A stretch of 64,000 nt of DNA from an uncultured Bacteroidales bacterium (lineage in GTDB: Bacteria; Bacteroidota; Bacteroidia; Bacteroidales; Paludibacteraceae), in the NCBI GenBank assembly GCA_902784585.1, contig CACZVM010000009.1, forward strand, positions 1 through 64,000, written 5' to 3'. Below are positions 24,617 through 33,595 of the stretch, piece by piece. The notes under the pieces are model-generated. The model was not told where the DNA came from. It saw only the letters and a program-made list of their open reading frames with translations, and did no database searches. A program made the translations under genes and the position numbers. How positions within the stretch are numbered: position 1 is the stretch's first letter; every line of letters begins with the position of its first letter.

Positions 24617-26614
24617 ATGAAAAAACTCTTTCCATTATTAATGGCTGTGCAAATTAGTGCATTTGCTTTAGCATCAAGGGAAGTTGTCCCTTCGAATGCT
24701 ATTCTCGCAAATTATTACAATCAGGGTGAAGTATGCATGTGTTTCTTCGTTCCTGATGAGCTGAACTGTGGCACCATTGTTGTGACTGGTTCGTTCAACT
24801 CATGGGATGAAAACGTCTCTAACTGCGCAACGGTTGAGCCCGTTGATGGATACGACGGTTGGTATGTATCATCTTTCGTTCCTGAAGCACAACCGAGTGA
24901 GTGGGGAGGAATACAGGCAAAACCAATGATGCTGGACGCAAGCGGTAACTTCAACTGGGAATACCAAGTCGGTGCAGTTACTATTATTCGCGGCGGTGTA
25001 CAGGTTACAACAGGTGGCGTTTCCGGTGAGATTTCCCTCGTCAATTATGGTACGGATGCTCCGAACGTATTTGTGGTGGATGGATGGAAACAGAATCCGT
25101 GTACCGCTATCTATCACAATTACAAGATAACTGTCATCAGCGATGGTTGCAACAATTACGCTGTGCCGTTTATCGTGGGAGTTATGACTAATTGGGACTT
25201 CGAGCAAATGACGTTGGATAACAATAAGACGCAGGCTAATCAGGCTCCAACCTACACCTACAGTTTTAGTGCAGCAGAAGGTCTCTCATACCAGATTGTC
25301 AGCGGACTGTGGGATCCGATAGCCGGTGGGATGGACCCGGATGCAATGCCGTCATGGGAAGACATTGCTTACATGCAGAAACTCGTTAACGGCGAATGGG
25401 TGCGCATTCCGGGTGATGAAGGCGAGAACCTGTTGACAAAAAGTAATGCCAAAATTGTCTATGACCTCCGCACAGATACGCTTCGCTGGGCTCGTTGCGC
25501 ATCCGATACTATAGATTCCGCAAGCGATTTACATGTGGAAGTCGGCGGCTTGTATTACAATCTTGATCCAACCACCCACACGGCTGAGGTAACATCGCAG
25601 ATTGGCGGTAAACCATATTGGATAACCGACATTAAAACAGCCAATATCCCGTCAACAGTGACCTATAATAATGTAACATATAGCGTCACACGCATTGGAA
25701 ATAATGCTTTCCATTATCGCGACAGTCTGACATCGGTGACCATCCCCAACAGCGTCACAAGTATTGGATATGAAGCGTTCTATAGATGTATCGCTCTGAC
25801 ATCTATCACTATTCCTAATAGCGTCACAAGCATTGAAGAGAAAGCTTTCTGGTGTTGCTCAGGTCTGACATCAATAACTATTCCAAGCAGCATCACAAGC
25901 ATTGCTAACTCTGCATTCCGTTCTTGCAGCAATCTGACATCGATGACTATTCCGAATAGTGTCAAAAGCATTGGAGATTTCGCCTTTGAGAATTGCACCA
26001 AATTGACATCTGTGACTATCACTAATAGTGTCACGAGCATTGGAGAATCCGCCTTCAGCTGGTGCTCCAAATTGACTTCTATTACCTGCAAGGCGGTCAA
26101 TCCTCCGTCTTTGGGTGCTAATGTCTTTGAGTATGTAAAAAAAACATGTCTTTTGACTGTCCCGGCAGAGAGCGTAAACGCCTACCGAGCCGCTGATCAA
26201 TGGAATGAGTTTACAAATATTCAAGGCGCCAATTTTGATCCGGACCCCAATCCTGATCCTAATCCGGATCCCAATCCGGATCCCAATCCGAATCCCAATC
26301 CAGACCCAGTAGTAAACGATTACAATGTCATATACCAAATATCTGATGGTTTTCAGTTGTATGCCGAAACAGTCACATTACATCTGCCCGTTGCGCCGCA
26401 AATAACAGGCTTCTCGTTCCTTAAATGGCAAGTAGTAGGCGGAGATTTGGAGAACGGAATAAAGATACAGGCTGTTTATGTTGCAACGACTGAAAATACG
26501 CCGGAAGTAGTGATAAATCCCGCCAACCGAGCGCAGAAACTTATCCGTAATGGTCAGGTGTATATCCTCAAAGGTGGCAAGACCTATACGATAACAGGAC
26601 AAAAAATAAAATAA
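24617..26614 (+). CDS. BspA-like leucine-rich-repeat surface protein
   Basis: A 665-residue exported protein: signal peptide MKKLFPLLMAVQISAFALA; residues about 25-300 a domain with GTIVVTGSFNSWDENVSN that looks like a carbohydrate-binding beta-sandwich; residues about 358-495 six BspA-type LRR of 23 residues (LTSITIPNSVTSI, xxAFxxC); residues about 540-564 a Asp-Pro-Asn-Pro linker; then a C-terminal part ending KLIRNGQVYILKGGKTYTI, a tail common in Bacteroidales secreted proteins and likely a secretion or anchoring signal. Adhesion to host or matrix proteins is the usual role of BspA repeats. The DNA is more AT-rich and uses different codons from its neighbours, suggesting transfer or recent expansion. 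No clear promoter was found. Confidence 0.85.
   Translation: MKKLFPLLMAVQISAFALASREVVPSNAILANYYNQGEVCMCFFVPDELNCGTIVVTGSFNSWDENVSNCATVEPVDGYDGWYVSSFVPEAQPSEWGGIQAKPMMLDASGNFNWEYQVGAVTIIRGGVQVTTGGVSGEISLVNYGTDAPNVFVVDGWKQNPCTAIYHNYKITVISDGCNNYAVPFIVGVMTNWDFEQMTLDNNKTQANQAPTYTYSFSAAEGLSYQIVSGLWDPIAGGMDPDAMPSWEDIAYMQKLVNGEWVRIPGDEGENLLTKSNAKIVYDLRTDTLRWARCASDTIDSASDLHVEVGGLYYNLDPTTHTAEVTSQIGGKPYWITDIKTANIPSTVTYNNVTYSVTRIGNNAFHYRDSLTSVTIPNSVTSIGYEAFYRCIALTSITIPNSVTSIEEKAFWCCSGLTSITIPSSITSIANSAFRSCSNLTSMTIPNSVKSIGDFAFENCTKLTSVTITNSVTSIGESAFSWCSKLTSITCKAVNPPSLGANVFEYVKKTCLLTVPAESVNAYRAADQWNEFTNIQGANFDPDPNPDPNPDPNPDPNPNPNPDPVVNDYNVIYQISDGFQLYAETVTLHLPVAPQITGFSFLKWQVVGGDLENGIKIQAVYVATTENTPEVVINPANRAQKLIRNGQVYILKGGKTYTITGQKIK
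25690..26088. repeat. 69-bp tandem repeats encoding LRR units
   Basis: Successive units share CTGACATC, a short variable stretch, then a region like AATAGCGTCACAAGCATTGG, at 69-base spacing from about 25726 on. DNA-level similarity between units suggests recent duplication or gene conversion. Confidence 0.8.
26237..26308. repeat. Asp-Pro/Asn-Pro hexamer repeat
   Basis: About twelve 6-base units (GATCCN, AATCCN) encode the DPNP linker of the BspA-like protein. This kind of repeat is prone to slip without changing frame. Confidence 0.85.
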
Positions 26615-26657
26615 GACGAGCGGGCAATCAGATTGCCATCGTATTTATTGTTGTACT

Positions 26658-26749
26658 GGTATCGCATAGGTATCGCTCAGGTGTCAGGCTCGATAATTAC
26701 GCACTTATCACGTACTTATCTCCCACTTATCACGCACTTATCACGCACT
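26658..26749. repeat. Two 11-base repeat runs in the 408-base gap after the BspA-like gene
   Basis: 26658-26690 holds GGTATCGCATA, GGTATCGCTCA, GGTGTCAGGCT. After 8 bases, 26699-26749 holds ACGCACTTATC, ACGTACTTATC, TCCCACTTATC, ACGCACTTATC and a partial fifth unit. Period 11 differs from the 7-base family. The rest of 26615-27022 holds an AT palindrome near 26824-26845, a degenerate heptad run and the nusB promoter; no gene is seen. Confidence 0.85.
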
Positions 26750-26863
26750 AAATTTGTGCAAAATTTCTACAATTTTTCGGTTTTTGCAAGGAAAATTGAT
26801 GGATTTTTCGTGTATGTTAGACTATATATATACACAGTATATATATACAATTAAGAATAAAAA

Positions 26864-26919
26864 AATTACGAATTAGGAATGAGGTGTGAGGGTAGAAAGG
26901 ATGAAGGGGTGAATGGTGA
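26864..26919. repeat. Degenerate heptad run upstream of the nusB promoter
   Basis: AATTACG, AATTAGG, AATGAGG, TGTGAGG, GTAGAAA, GGATGAA, GGGGTGA, ATGGTGA keep a 7-base phase but drift in sequence. Confidence 0.65.
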
Positions 26920-26964
26920 AAGAAGATTTTTTTGAACAAAAAAACGACAAAAAACGCTTGTGTG

Positions 26965-26996
26965 TTTGCATATATGCAAAAAAAGTAGTATCTTTG
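26965..26996 (+). promoter_or_regulatory. Promoter of the nusB operon with perfect palindrome
   Basis: TTTG (26965-26968), 20 bases, TATCTTTG (26989-26996). TTTGCATATATGCAAA at 26965-26980 is identical to 726-741. The ATG is 26 bases after the -7 element. Confidence 0.85.
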
Positions 26997-27022
26997 CGCC
27001 CGAATTTGCGTAAACATTCTAT

Positions 27023-27976
27023 ATGATCAACAGAACGATGGTGCGGACACGCGTGGTACAGACGCTGTTCGCCTACTACAAGAACCCCGGTAACACCACC
27101 CTGACAGCCCGCAAAGAGCTACTGAAGAGTTTTGCCGACACGTATGATCTCTACTGCACGCTGCTGGATTTTGCGAACGTGCTGACGGCCTATGCGCAGC
27201 AGCAGATAGAGGAGAAAGCCGCGCGTGCGCGTGCCACGCACTCGGACTGGAAGCCTAACCGCCGGTTCGTGGAGAACCGTCTGGCGCAGCAGCTGTTTGA
27301 CAACAGCGCCCTGCGTCGTCGCGTAGAGGAGCAACATCTGGCATGGGACAGCGGCATGTCGGCCGTCATCGCCATCTACCGCCAACTGGAGGAGAGCGAT
27401 TTCTACCGCGAATATATGGAGGCCGAGGAGTGGAGTTATGAACAAGACCGCACCCTGTGGCGTCGTATATACCAACACCTGCTGACGAACAGCGAGGAGC
27501 TGCGCGACGCGTTGGACGAGATGGAGATAGTGCTCGACAAAGCCAATTGGGCGAACGATGCGGATGTGGTGGTGAGCTATGTGATCAAGACCATCAAACG
27601 CTTCACGAAAGACAGCACGTCCGATCAGGAGTTGCTGCCGATGTTCGACTCGGAAGATGAGCTGCGTTTTGCCACCGAGTTGCTGGCAGCCGCACTGAAG
27701 GGTCATGAGCGCTACGAGCAGCTGATCAACACCCACCTGAAGGGTTTTGATGCCGACCGAATCGCGTATATGGACCGCATCATCATCGAGACCGCTCTGG
27801 CGGAGATAGAAGCCTTTGAGGACATCGCCCTGACCGTCTCGCTGAACGAGTATATCGAGTTGGCCAAGGAGTATTCGGGCGACAAGAGCTATCTGTTCGT
27901 CAACGGAATACTGAACCAGATACTACGTGAGCTGCAGACCGACGGCCAGCTGTTCAAAGCCGCGGCGCTGAAATAA
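27023..27976 (+). CDS. nusB: Transcription antitermination factor NusB, long form
   Basis: NusB binds boxA RNA with S10 in rRNA antitermination complexes. The N terminus MINRTMVRTRVVQTLFAYY and the C-terminal half ILNQILREL, RIAYMDRIIIETALAEIEAFED and VSLNEYIELAKEYSGDKSYLFVNGIL match NusB; the 317-residue length with a long central insertion is the Bacteroidetes form. It heads a unit with yajC and a YbbR-domain gene, an arrangement common in the phylum. Expression is driven by the promoter at 26965. Confidence 0.9.
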   Translation: MINRTMVRTRVVQTLFAYYKNPGNTTLTARKELLKSFADTYDLYCTLLDFANVLTAYAQQQIEEKAARARATHSDWKPNRRFVENRLAQQLFDNSALRRRVEEQHLAWDSGMSAVIAIYRQLEESDFYREYMEAEEWSYEQDRTLWRRIYQHLLTNSEELRDALDEMEIVLDKANWANDADVVVSYVIKTIKRFTKDSTSDQELLPMFDSEDELRFATELLAAALKGHERYEQLINTHLKGFDADRIAYMDRIIIETALAEIEAFEDIALTVSLNEYIELAKEYSGDKSYLFVNGILNQILRELQTDGQLFKAAALK

Positions 27977-28034
27977 CAGGCCGACCGCAGACAAACAAAA
28001 AGAAATCAATTAATAAACAAAAAAACATACAATT

Positions 28035-28361
28035 ATGCTGAATCTGATTTTATTGCAAGTAGCCGCCGACGGCGCACAACAAGGTAGTCAATGGAGTTTC
28101 TGGATCATGATGATTCTGATCTTCGTCGTATTCTATTTCTTCATGATCCGTCCGCAGACCAAGAAGCAGAAAGAGCTTCAGAAACAACGCGAGGCGATGA
28201 AGAAAGGCGACAAGGTAGTGACCGCCGGTGGTATCTACGGCGAGATCAAAGAGGTGCAAGAGAACGCCTTCATCATCACTGTGGCCAAAGACGTGACCAT
28301 CAAGGTGAACAAAGAGAGCGTCTATGCCGACGCCAGCGACGCCAGCGACGCAGAAAAGTAA
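28035..28361 (+). CDS. yajC: Preprotein translocase subunit YajC
   Basis: A 108-residue inner-membrane protein. One hydrophobic helix (WSFWIMMILIFVVFYFFMI, about residues 21-39) precedes the hallmark RPQTKKQKELQKQREAMKKG and a small soluble domain GDKVVTAGGIYGEIKEV. YajC associates with SecDF and supports protein export. A short acidic tail (DASDASDAEK) follows. The gene is 58 bases after nusB and 19 before the next gene. Confidence 0.93.
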   Translation: MLNLILLQVAADGAQQGSQWSFWIMMILIFVVFYFFMIRPQTKKQKELQKQREAMKKGDKVVTAGGIYGEIKEVQENAFIITVAKDVTIKVNKESVYADASDASDAEK

Positions 28362-28380
28362 AAAAAATAAAAGGTAAGAG

Positions 28381-29295
28381 GTGAAACGGGATTTTCTGAC
28401 ATTCCTGCTTTTTCTGGGTCTGGCCGCCGCCTTGTGGTTGGGTCATGCGTTGCAATCGGTGCGTAACACGCGCGTGCCGGTGCTGGTCAGTTACACGGGT
28501 CTGCCGGGCACGATAGGTCTGGAGGATCAGGGTCTGCCCGACACGGTGATGATAGAGGTGCGCGACGCGGGCAAGCGGCTCAACCAGTATATGCACGAAC
28601 CGCTGCGTCTGACGATTGACCTGCGGAGTTATATCCACGGCGAGAAGGGTACGATCCACATCCCGTCGGATGCGCTGCGCCGCAGCATCAGCAACCTGCT
28701 GCAGGGTACGAGCAGCCTAATAGAAGCCCATCCGGACGAACTGGTATGCGGTTATTTCACCGAGCAGGAGAAGACCGTAGCCATCGTTTGGGCAGGGAAG
28801 GCAGAGCCGGCGGAGGAATACCAACTGGTGGGTCAGCCGTCGTTGAGCCTCAGCCAGATACATCTCTACGGCAAAGCCGCGATGCTGGACAAGATACAAG
28901 CTATCGAGACCGAAGCGGCCGAACTGACGCGCCTGACAGACACCACCGCCACGCGTGTGGCGCTGCGTCTGCCTGCAGGTATCCGTGCCGAGAAAGACAG
29001 CGTCACCGTGACGGTCATCGCTGAACGGTATACTGAGAAGAAGATGATAGTGCCCCTGCACGTCACCGGCGTGCCTGAGGGTTATCATATCCGTCTCTTC
29101 CCGCGCGAAGTGGAGGTGAGCGTGCGTACGGGCTTGCATCATTTCGAAAAAGTGGAGCCTGCGGACGTACGTGCCGTGTGCGTCTATACGCCCGAACGGG
29201 CAGACAAACTGGATGTGGAACTCCATTACACCAAACCTTATATCACCTCGGCCTGGGCTTATCCGGCAACCGTGGAATTCGTACTAGAACAATAA
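28381..29295 (+). CDS. YbbR-domain exported or membrane-anchored protein
   Basis: A 304-residue protein starting at GTG 28381 with one N-terminal helix (DFLTFLLFLGLAAALWLGHAL) and an otherwise extracytoplasmic part. The beta-rich repeats (VRNTRVPVLVSYTGLPGTIGLEDQGLPDTVMIEVRDAG, in parts, and EVEVSVRTGLHHFEKVEPADVRA) fit YbbR domains, which in Firmicutes regulate the cyclase CdaA; here the function is unknown. In Bacteroidetes this gene usually stands between yajC and coaE. In this window coaE is absent and a DegT aminotransferase follows six bases later. Confidence 0.75.
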   Translation: MKRDFLTFLLFLGLAAALWLGHALQSVRNTRVPVLVSYTGLPGTIGLEDQGLPDTVMIEVRDAGKRLNQYMHEPLRLTIDLRSYIHGEKGTIHIPSDALRRSISNLLQGTSSLIEAHPDELVCGYFTEQEKTVAIVWAGKAEPAEEYQLVGQPSLSLSQIHLYGKAAMLDKIQAIETEAAELTRLTDTTATRVALRLPAGIRAEKDSVTVTVIAERYTEKKMIVPLHVTGVPEGYHIRLFPREVEVSVRTGLHHFEKVEPADVRAVCVYTPERADKLDVELHYTKPYITSAWAYPATVEFVLEQ

Positions 29296-29300
29296 CAAGA

Positions 29301-30425
29301 ATGAAAAAGATACAAATGGTGGACCTGCAGACGCAATACCAGCGTATCAAGCAGGACATAGATACCGGCATACAGGAAGTGATCGAGTCGGCGGCTTTCA
29401 TCAAGGGACCGAAGGTGGCCGCCTTCCAGGAACATCTGGAACAGTACACCGGTGCCAAGCACGTCATCCCCGTAGGTAACGGTACGGATGCGCTGCAGAT
29501 CGCGCTGATGGGTCTCGGACTGAAGCCCGGCGACGAAGTGATCACCCCCACCTTCACCTTCATCGCCACCGCCGAGGTGGTGGCCCTGCTGGGACTGACG
29601 CCCGTAGTGGTGGACGTTGACTGGGAGACGATGAACATGGACATAGAGGCCGTACGCCGTGCTATCACACCGCATACGAAAGCCATCGTACCGGTACATC
29701 TGTTCGGTCAGTGTGCAGAGATGGAAGCGCTGATGGCGCTGGCCAAGGAACACGGGCTCTACGTAGTAGAAGATGCGTGTCAGGCCATTGGTGCCAAGTA
29801 CACGTTCAGCAACGGCGAGACGCGTCAGGCAGGTACGATCGGTCATATCGGCTGCACCAGTTTCTTTCCCTCGAAGAACCTGGGCTGCTACGGCGACGGC
29901 GGTGCCATCTTCACCAACGACGACGAGCTGGCCGCACGGATGCGCGCCATCGCCAACCACGGAATGGTGGTGCGCTACCATCATGACTCGGTGGGCGTGA
30001 ACAGCCGTCTGGACAGCATTCAAGCCGCAGTGCTGGATGCCAAGTTGCCCCACCTGGACGAATATATCGCTGCGCGCCAACGCGCTGCCGCCTATTATGA
30101 CGCTGCCTTCGCCGGCAACGACAAGCTGCTGGTGCCCGGCCGTCAGAGCCGCTCGACCCATGTATTCCACCAGTACACGCTGCGCGTCGTAGGTGCAGAC
30201 CGCGACAAGCTGCGCGAAGGGCTGGCGGAGAAAGGTATACCAGCGATGATATACTACCCCATCCCGCTACATCAACAGAAAGCCTACCTCGATCCGCGAT
30301 ACAAAGACGGTGACTTCCCCGTAGCCGAAAGGCTGGCCGAATGTGTGCTGTCGCTGCCGATGCATACGGAACTGGACGAGGAACAACTGCATTATATCAC
30401 CTCCAATGTGCTGGCGCTGATATAA
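29301..30425 (+). CDS. DegT/DnrJ/EryC1/StrS-family sugar aminotransferase
   Basis: A 374-residue PLP enzyme of the sugar-aminotransferase family, expected to aminate a nucleotide-linked keto-sugar for surface glycans. FIKGPKVAAFQEHL, PVGNGTDALQIALMGLG, GDEVITPTFTFIATAE, the cofactor region VVEDACQAIGA, and the PLP lysine in TSFFPSKNLGCYGDGGA are all present, as is YYPIPLHQQKAY near the C terminus. Length is typical. The particular sugar cannot be told because no linked synthesis genes are adjacent. The ATG at 29301 follows the YbbR stop. Confidence 0.92.
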   Translation: MKKIQMVDLQTQYQRIKQDIDTGIQEVIESAAFIKGPKVAAFQEHLEQYTGAKHVIPVGNGTDALQIALMGLGLKPGDEVITPTFTFIATAEVVALLGLTPVVVDVDWETMNMDIEAVRRAITPHTKAIVPVHLFGQCAEMEALMALAKEHGLYVVEDACQAIGAKYTFSNGETRQAGTIGHIGCTSFFPSKNLGCYGDGGAIFTNDDELAARMRAIANHGMVVRYHHDSVGVNSRLDSIQAAVLDAKLPHLDEYIAARQRAAAYYDAAFAGNDKLLVPGRQSRSTHVFHQYTLRVVGADRDKLREGLAEKGIPAMIYYPIPLHQQKAYLDPRYKDGDFPVAERLAECVLSLPMHTELDEEQLHYITSNVLALI

Positions 30426-30432
30426 CTATCGG

Positions 30433-30460
30433 AGATTTGAGAACCAAGATTTGATATTCA
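30433..30460. repeat. Heptad run between the aminotransferase and rpoN
   Basis: AGATTTG, AGAACCA, AGATTTG, ATATTCA in phase, ending one base before the rpoN ATG region (start codon at 30462). Confidence 0.6.
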
Positions 30461-30461
30461 T

Positions 30462-31961
30462 ATGTCCTCCATCGGCCTACAACAAAATCTGACACAAACG
30501 ACCAAGTTGTCGCCCACCCAGATCCAGATGATCCGGATGCTGGAACTGCCGTCCATCGAACTCAACAAACGTATCACCGAAGAGCTGCAGGAGAACCCCG
30601 CACTGGAGGAAGGACGTGAGGAAGCGTTAGAGGACGGGCTGAAAGGACTGGAGGAGGATGAGTTCGATGACGGCTATATGCCCGACGACGGGTATGAAGA
30701 AGGCCGGCAACGAGACCCGCTGCAGAACGAGGATTTCAACTACGAGCAGTACATCTCCGACGATGAGACCCCCAGCTATATGCTTCACCAGCAGTATAGT
30801 CCGGCCGATGAGGACCGACGCGAAGTGCCCATCATCGGCGGCAGCAGTCTGCTGGAGGAACTGAAGGCGCAGATATACCTGACGAACATGACCAAGCCGC
30901 AGCGCCACATTGCCAAATGGGTGCTGGGAAACATCGACGATGACGGTTATCTAAGGCGCACAACGGAACAACTAGTGGACGACCTGATGTTCCAGGAACA
31001 ACTGGAGGTAAGCGACGAAGAGATGGCATCTATCGTGGCGCAGATCAAGCAGTTTGACCCGCCCGGCATCGCCAGTGCGGACCTGCAGGAGTGTCTGCTC
31101 ACCCAACTGCACCGCAAACCGCAGACGGAGAGTGTACAACTGGCCGAGACCATCCTCAACAAACATTTCGAAGCCTTCTCCAAACATCATTTCGACCGAA
31201 TCAAACAGCGGCTGAACTGCTCGGACGAAGAGTTCCAGCAAGCGGTGCAGGAGATCGTCCATCTAAACCAGAAACCTGCGAACGCCTTCACAGGCTCGGT
31301 ATATGAGTCACAACGCGAGACCATCATCCCGGATTTCACCATCGAAGAGCGCGACGACGAACTATTCGTAATACTCAACACGGGTGATATACCCGAACTG
31401 CACGTGAGTCGCGACTACAGCGACATGCTGGCTAACTACGAACGGATGCCCAAGACCCAGGAGACGCGTGAGGCCACCACCTTCATCCGCAACAAACTCA
31501 ATGCGGCACGCTGGTTCATCGACGCCATCCGTCAGCGCAACGAGACGCTGATGAAGACCATGACGGCTATCCTGCGCTTCCAATACGAGTTCTTCCTGGA
31601 CGGCGAAGAGACAAGTCTGCGGCCGATGGTGCTGCAGGACATCGCCGACCGCACGGGCTACGACGTATCCACCATCTCGCGCGTGAGCAACAGCAAGTAC
31701 GTGGAGACCCGCTACGGCATCTATCCGCTCAAGTATTTCTTCTCTGAGGCGATGACGAACGCCGAAGGTGATGAGGTGTCGACCCGCGAGATCAAGAAGA
31801 TACTGGGTGAACTCATCGCTCAAGAAGACAAGCGCCAACCGCTCACCGACGAACAACTCGTCACACTACTCACGACGGAGGGTTATCCTATCGCCCGCCG
31901 CACTGTAGCCAAATATCGCGACCAACTGAATATACCCGTTGCACGCATGCGCAAGCAATAG
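30462..31961 (+). CDS. rpoN: RNA polymerase sigma-54 factor
   Basis: A 499-residue sigma-54. Region I is Gln- and Leu-rich (GLQQNLTQTTKLSPTQIQMIRMLELP), followed by an acidic region II (EDGLKGLEEDEFDDGYMPDD), a core-binding region and the DNA-binding part; the RpoN box reads ARRTVAKYRDQ near the C terminus. Sigma-54 recognises -24/-12 promoters and needs an activator ATPase. No bacterial enhancer-binding protein is in this window. Size and domain order are normal. Confidence 0.95.
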   Translation: MSSIGLQQNLTQTTKLSPTQIQMIRMLELPSIELNKRITEELQENPALEEGREEALEDGLKGLEEDEFDDGYMPDDGYEEGRQRDPLQNEDFNYEQYISDDETPSYMLHQQYSPADEDRREVPIIGGSSLLEELKAQIYLTNMTKPQRHIAKWVLGNIDDDGYLRRTTEQLVDDLMFQEQLEVSDEEMASIVAQIKQFDPPGIASADLQECLLTQLHRKPQTESVQLAETILNKHFEAFSKHHFDRIKQRLNCSDEEFQQAVQEIVHLNQKPANAFTGSVYESQRETIIPDFTIEERDDELFVILNTGDIPELHVSRDYSDMLANYERMPKTQETREATTFIRNKLNAARWFIDAIRQRNETLMKTMTAILRFQYEFFLDGEETSLRPMVLQDIADRTGYDVSTISRVSNSKYVETRYGIYPLKYFFSEAMTNAEGDEVSTREIKKILGELIAQEDKRQPLTDEQLVTLLTTEGYPIARRTVAKYRDQLNIPVARMRKQ

Positions 31962-31974
31962 AGCCAACAGACAT

Positions 31975-32613
31975 ATGCACCGCACCCTGCACATATTAGC
32001 ACAGACGCTGAGTATCCTCTGCTACCCACTCTGGATACCCACCTACGGCATCGCACTCTTCTGCGTGGCCTATTCGCGTCATGTACTGCCGCTGCCGCCG
32101 GTCTGGCAGGGAGTGGCTATCGGCGGGACGCTGCTGCTCACCAGCGTCATTCCCCTGACGGCTATCCTACTGCTGATCCGCCGCGGTGTGGTGAGTGACC
32201 TGCAGATGAACCGACCAGAGGAACGGCATATACCCTACCTGTACACCACGATCAGTTACGGCTTCTGGTGCTACCTGCTCATCGCCATGCTGCATGCACC
32301 GACCTTCATCAACATAGTGGCCGTAGGGGCTACCGTGGCACTGGCACTGATCAGCCTGATCAACCGATGGTGGAAGATCAGTGCCCACCTGACGGGTCTG
32401 GGCGGACTGTTCGGAGGAATGCTCAGTTACTGCCTCGGCATAGGAGCACTGCCCACGACTGGTACGTGGGTGCTCTGGCTCGGCATGATCCTGGCTCTCT
32501 CTTACGCGCGCCTGTATCTGAATGCCCACACGCCCGCACAGGTGGTAAGCGGACTGCTGACGGGACTAACCTGTACCCTACTGCCAAATATCATTGCCTG
32601 GTATGCTGCATAG
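31975..32613 (+). CDS. PAP2-like integral membrane protein
   Basis: A 212-residue membrane protein with about six hydrophobic segments. RWWKISAHLTGLGGLFG and ARLYLNAHTPAQVVSGLLTG resemble the second and third phosphatase motifs of PAP2 enzymes, with a conserved His in each, but the first K-x6-RP motif is not evident. A lipid phosphate phosphatase or a catalytically reduced relative is inferred. The ATG at 31975 (CATATG, 13 bases after rpoN) is chosen over an earlier in-frame codon at 31939 inside rpoN. Confidence 0.7.
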   Translation: MHRTLHILAQTLSILCYPLWIPTYGIALFCVAYSRHVLPLPPVWQGVAIGGTLLLTSVIPLTAILLLIRRGVVSDLQMNRPEERHIPYLYTTISYGFWCYLLIAMLHAPTFINIVAVGATVALALISLINRWWKISAHLTGLGGLFGGMLSYCLGIGALPTTGTWVLWLGMILALSYARLYLNAHTPAQVVSGLLTGLTCTLLPNIIAWYAA

Positions 32614-32626
32614 TCTTCGCCTACAT

Positions 32627-33595
32627 ATGATCTGCCTATTGCTCTGCGGCCTCAGCCTACTGCAGGCACAGGCGCTGAGCGAGCGCGCACGCGTGTCACT
32701 ACTCACCTGCACACCGGGCCAGGAATTGTATGCGCGCTACGGCCACACGGCCATCCGCGTGTGCGACCCCGAGAACGACTTGGACCTGGTGTTCAACTAC
32801 GGCATCTTCGATTTTGAGACCGACCATTTCTATTGGAAGTTTGTACGCGGAGAAACATGGTATGAACTAGGAGCCACCCGCATGCCGTGGTTCATGAGCG
32901 AATATGTGATGGAACAACGACCGGTGTACGAACAGGTGTTGCGGCTCGACTCCGTGCAGCGCGAGGCTATATGGCAGGCACTGCTGCAGAACTACCAACC
33001 GGCCAACCGCCACTATCTCTATAACTTCGTCTTCGACAACTGCGCCACGCGGCCATATGAACTGATCCGTCAGTCGCTGGGAGGCACGATCCGTTCGGAG
33101 TACGAGGGGTATAAAGGGCAGACCTATCGACGCTTCCTGCGTCACTACACGGGTGCACACACCTGGGCGAATGCCGGCATCAACCTGCTGTTCGGCAGGC
33201 GCGCCGACCAACCGATGAACGACCGGCAAAGGCTGTTCCTGCCCGAAGAGCTGATGCACTATATGGACCAAGCCACGCTGGCCGACGGCAGTCCGCTACT
33301 CGACAGCAGTAACAGTGCACCCTTTGCGACAGTACGCACTCCCTGGTACGCCACGTGGGAGTTGGGACTTGCCATGTACTTCCTGCTGGTGCTATGCGTC
33401 ACGCTCTATGATCGCCGTCGCGGACGTTTCTGCCCGGCTATCGACATCATCGCAGCAGTGCCCTACACGCTGCTCCTATTACTTGTCGCCTTCCTCACTT
33501 TCTTCTCCTGCCACCCGCTGGTGGGCTTCGGATGGCGACTACTCATCATCCCTATCACACATCTATGCGCAAGAATCGTTTATATAGTACGCTGA
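32627..33595 (+). CDS. DUF4105 protein, Lnb-like lipoprotein N-acyltransferase candidate
   Basis: A 322-residue protein: signal sequence MICLLLCGLSLLQAQA, a soluble domain, and about four hydrophobic helices near the C terminus. The DUF4105 landmarks are present: YARYGHTAIRV (His), LDLVFNYGIFDF, and FDNCATRPYEL (Cys), a His-Cys pair as in NlpC/P60-like thiol enzymes. This family has been proposed as the lipoprotein N-acyltransferase (Lnb) of Bacteroides, which lacks classical Lnt; that identity is from memory. The ATG at 32627 gives a clean signal peptide; an ATG at 32603 overlaps the preceding gene. It overlaps the next gene by 31 bases. Confidence 0.8.
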   Translation: MICLLLCGLSLLQAQALSERARVSLLTCTPGQELYARYGHTAIRVCDPENDLDLVFNYGIFDFETDHFYWKFVRGETWYELGATRMPWFMSEYVMEQRPVYEQVLRLDSVQREAIWQALLQNYQPANRHYLYNFVFDNCATRPYELIRQSLGGTIRSEYEGYKGQTYRRFLRHYTGAHTWANAGINLLFGRRADQPMNDRQRLFLPEELMHYMDQATLADGSPLLDSSNSAPFATVRTPWYATWELGLAMYFLLVLCVTLYDRRRGRFCPAIDIIAAVPYTLLLLLVAFLTFFSCHPLVGFGWRLLIIPITHLCARIVYIVR

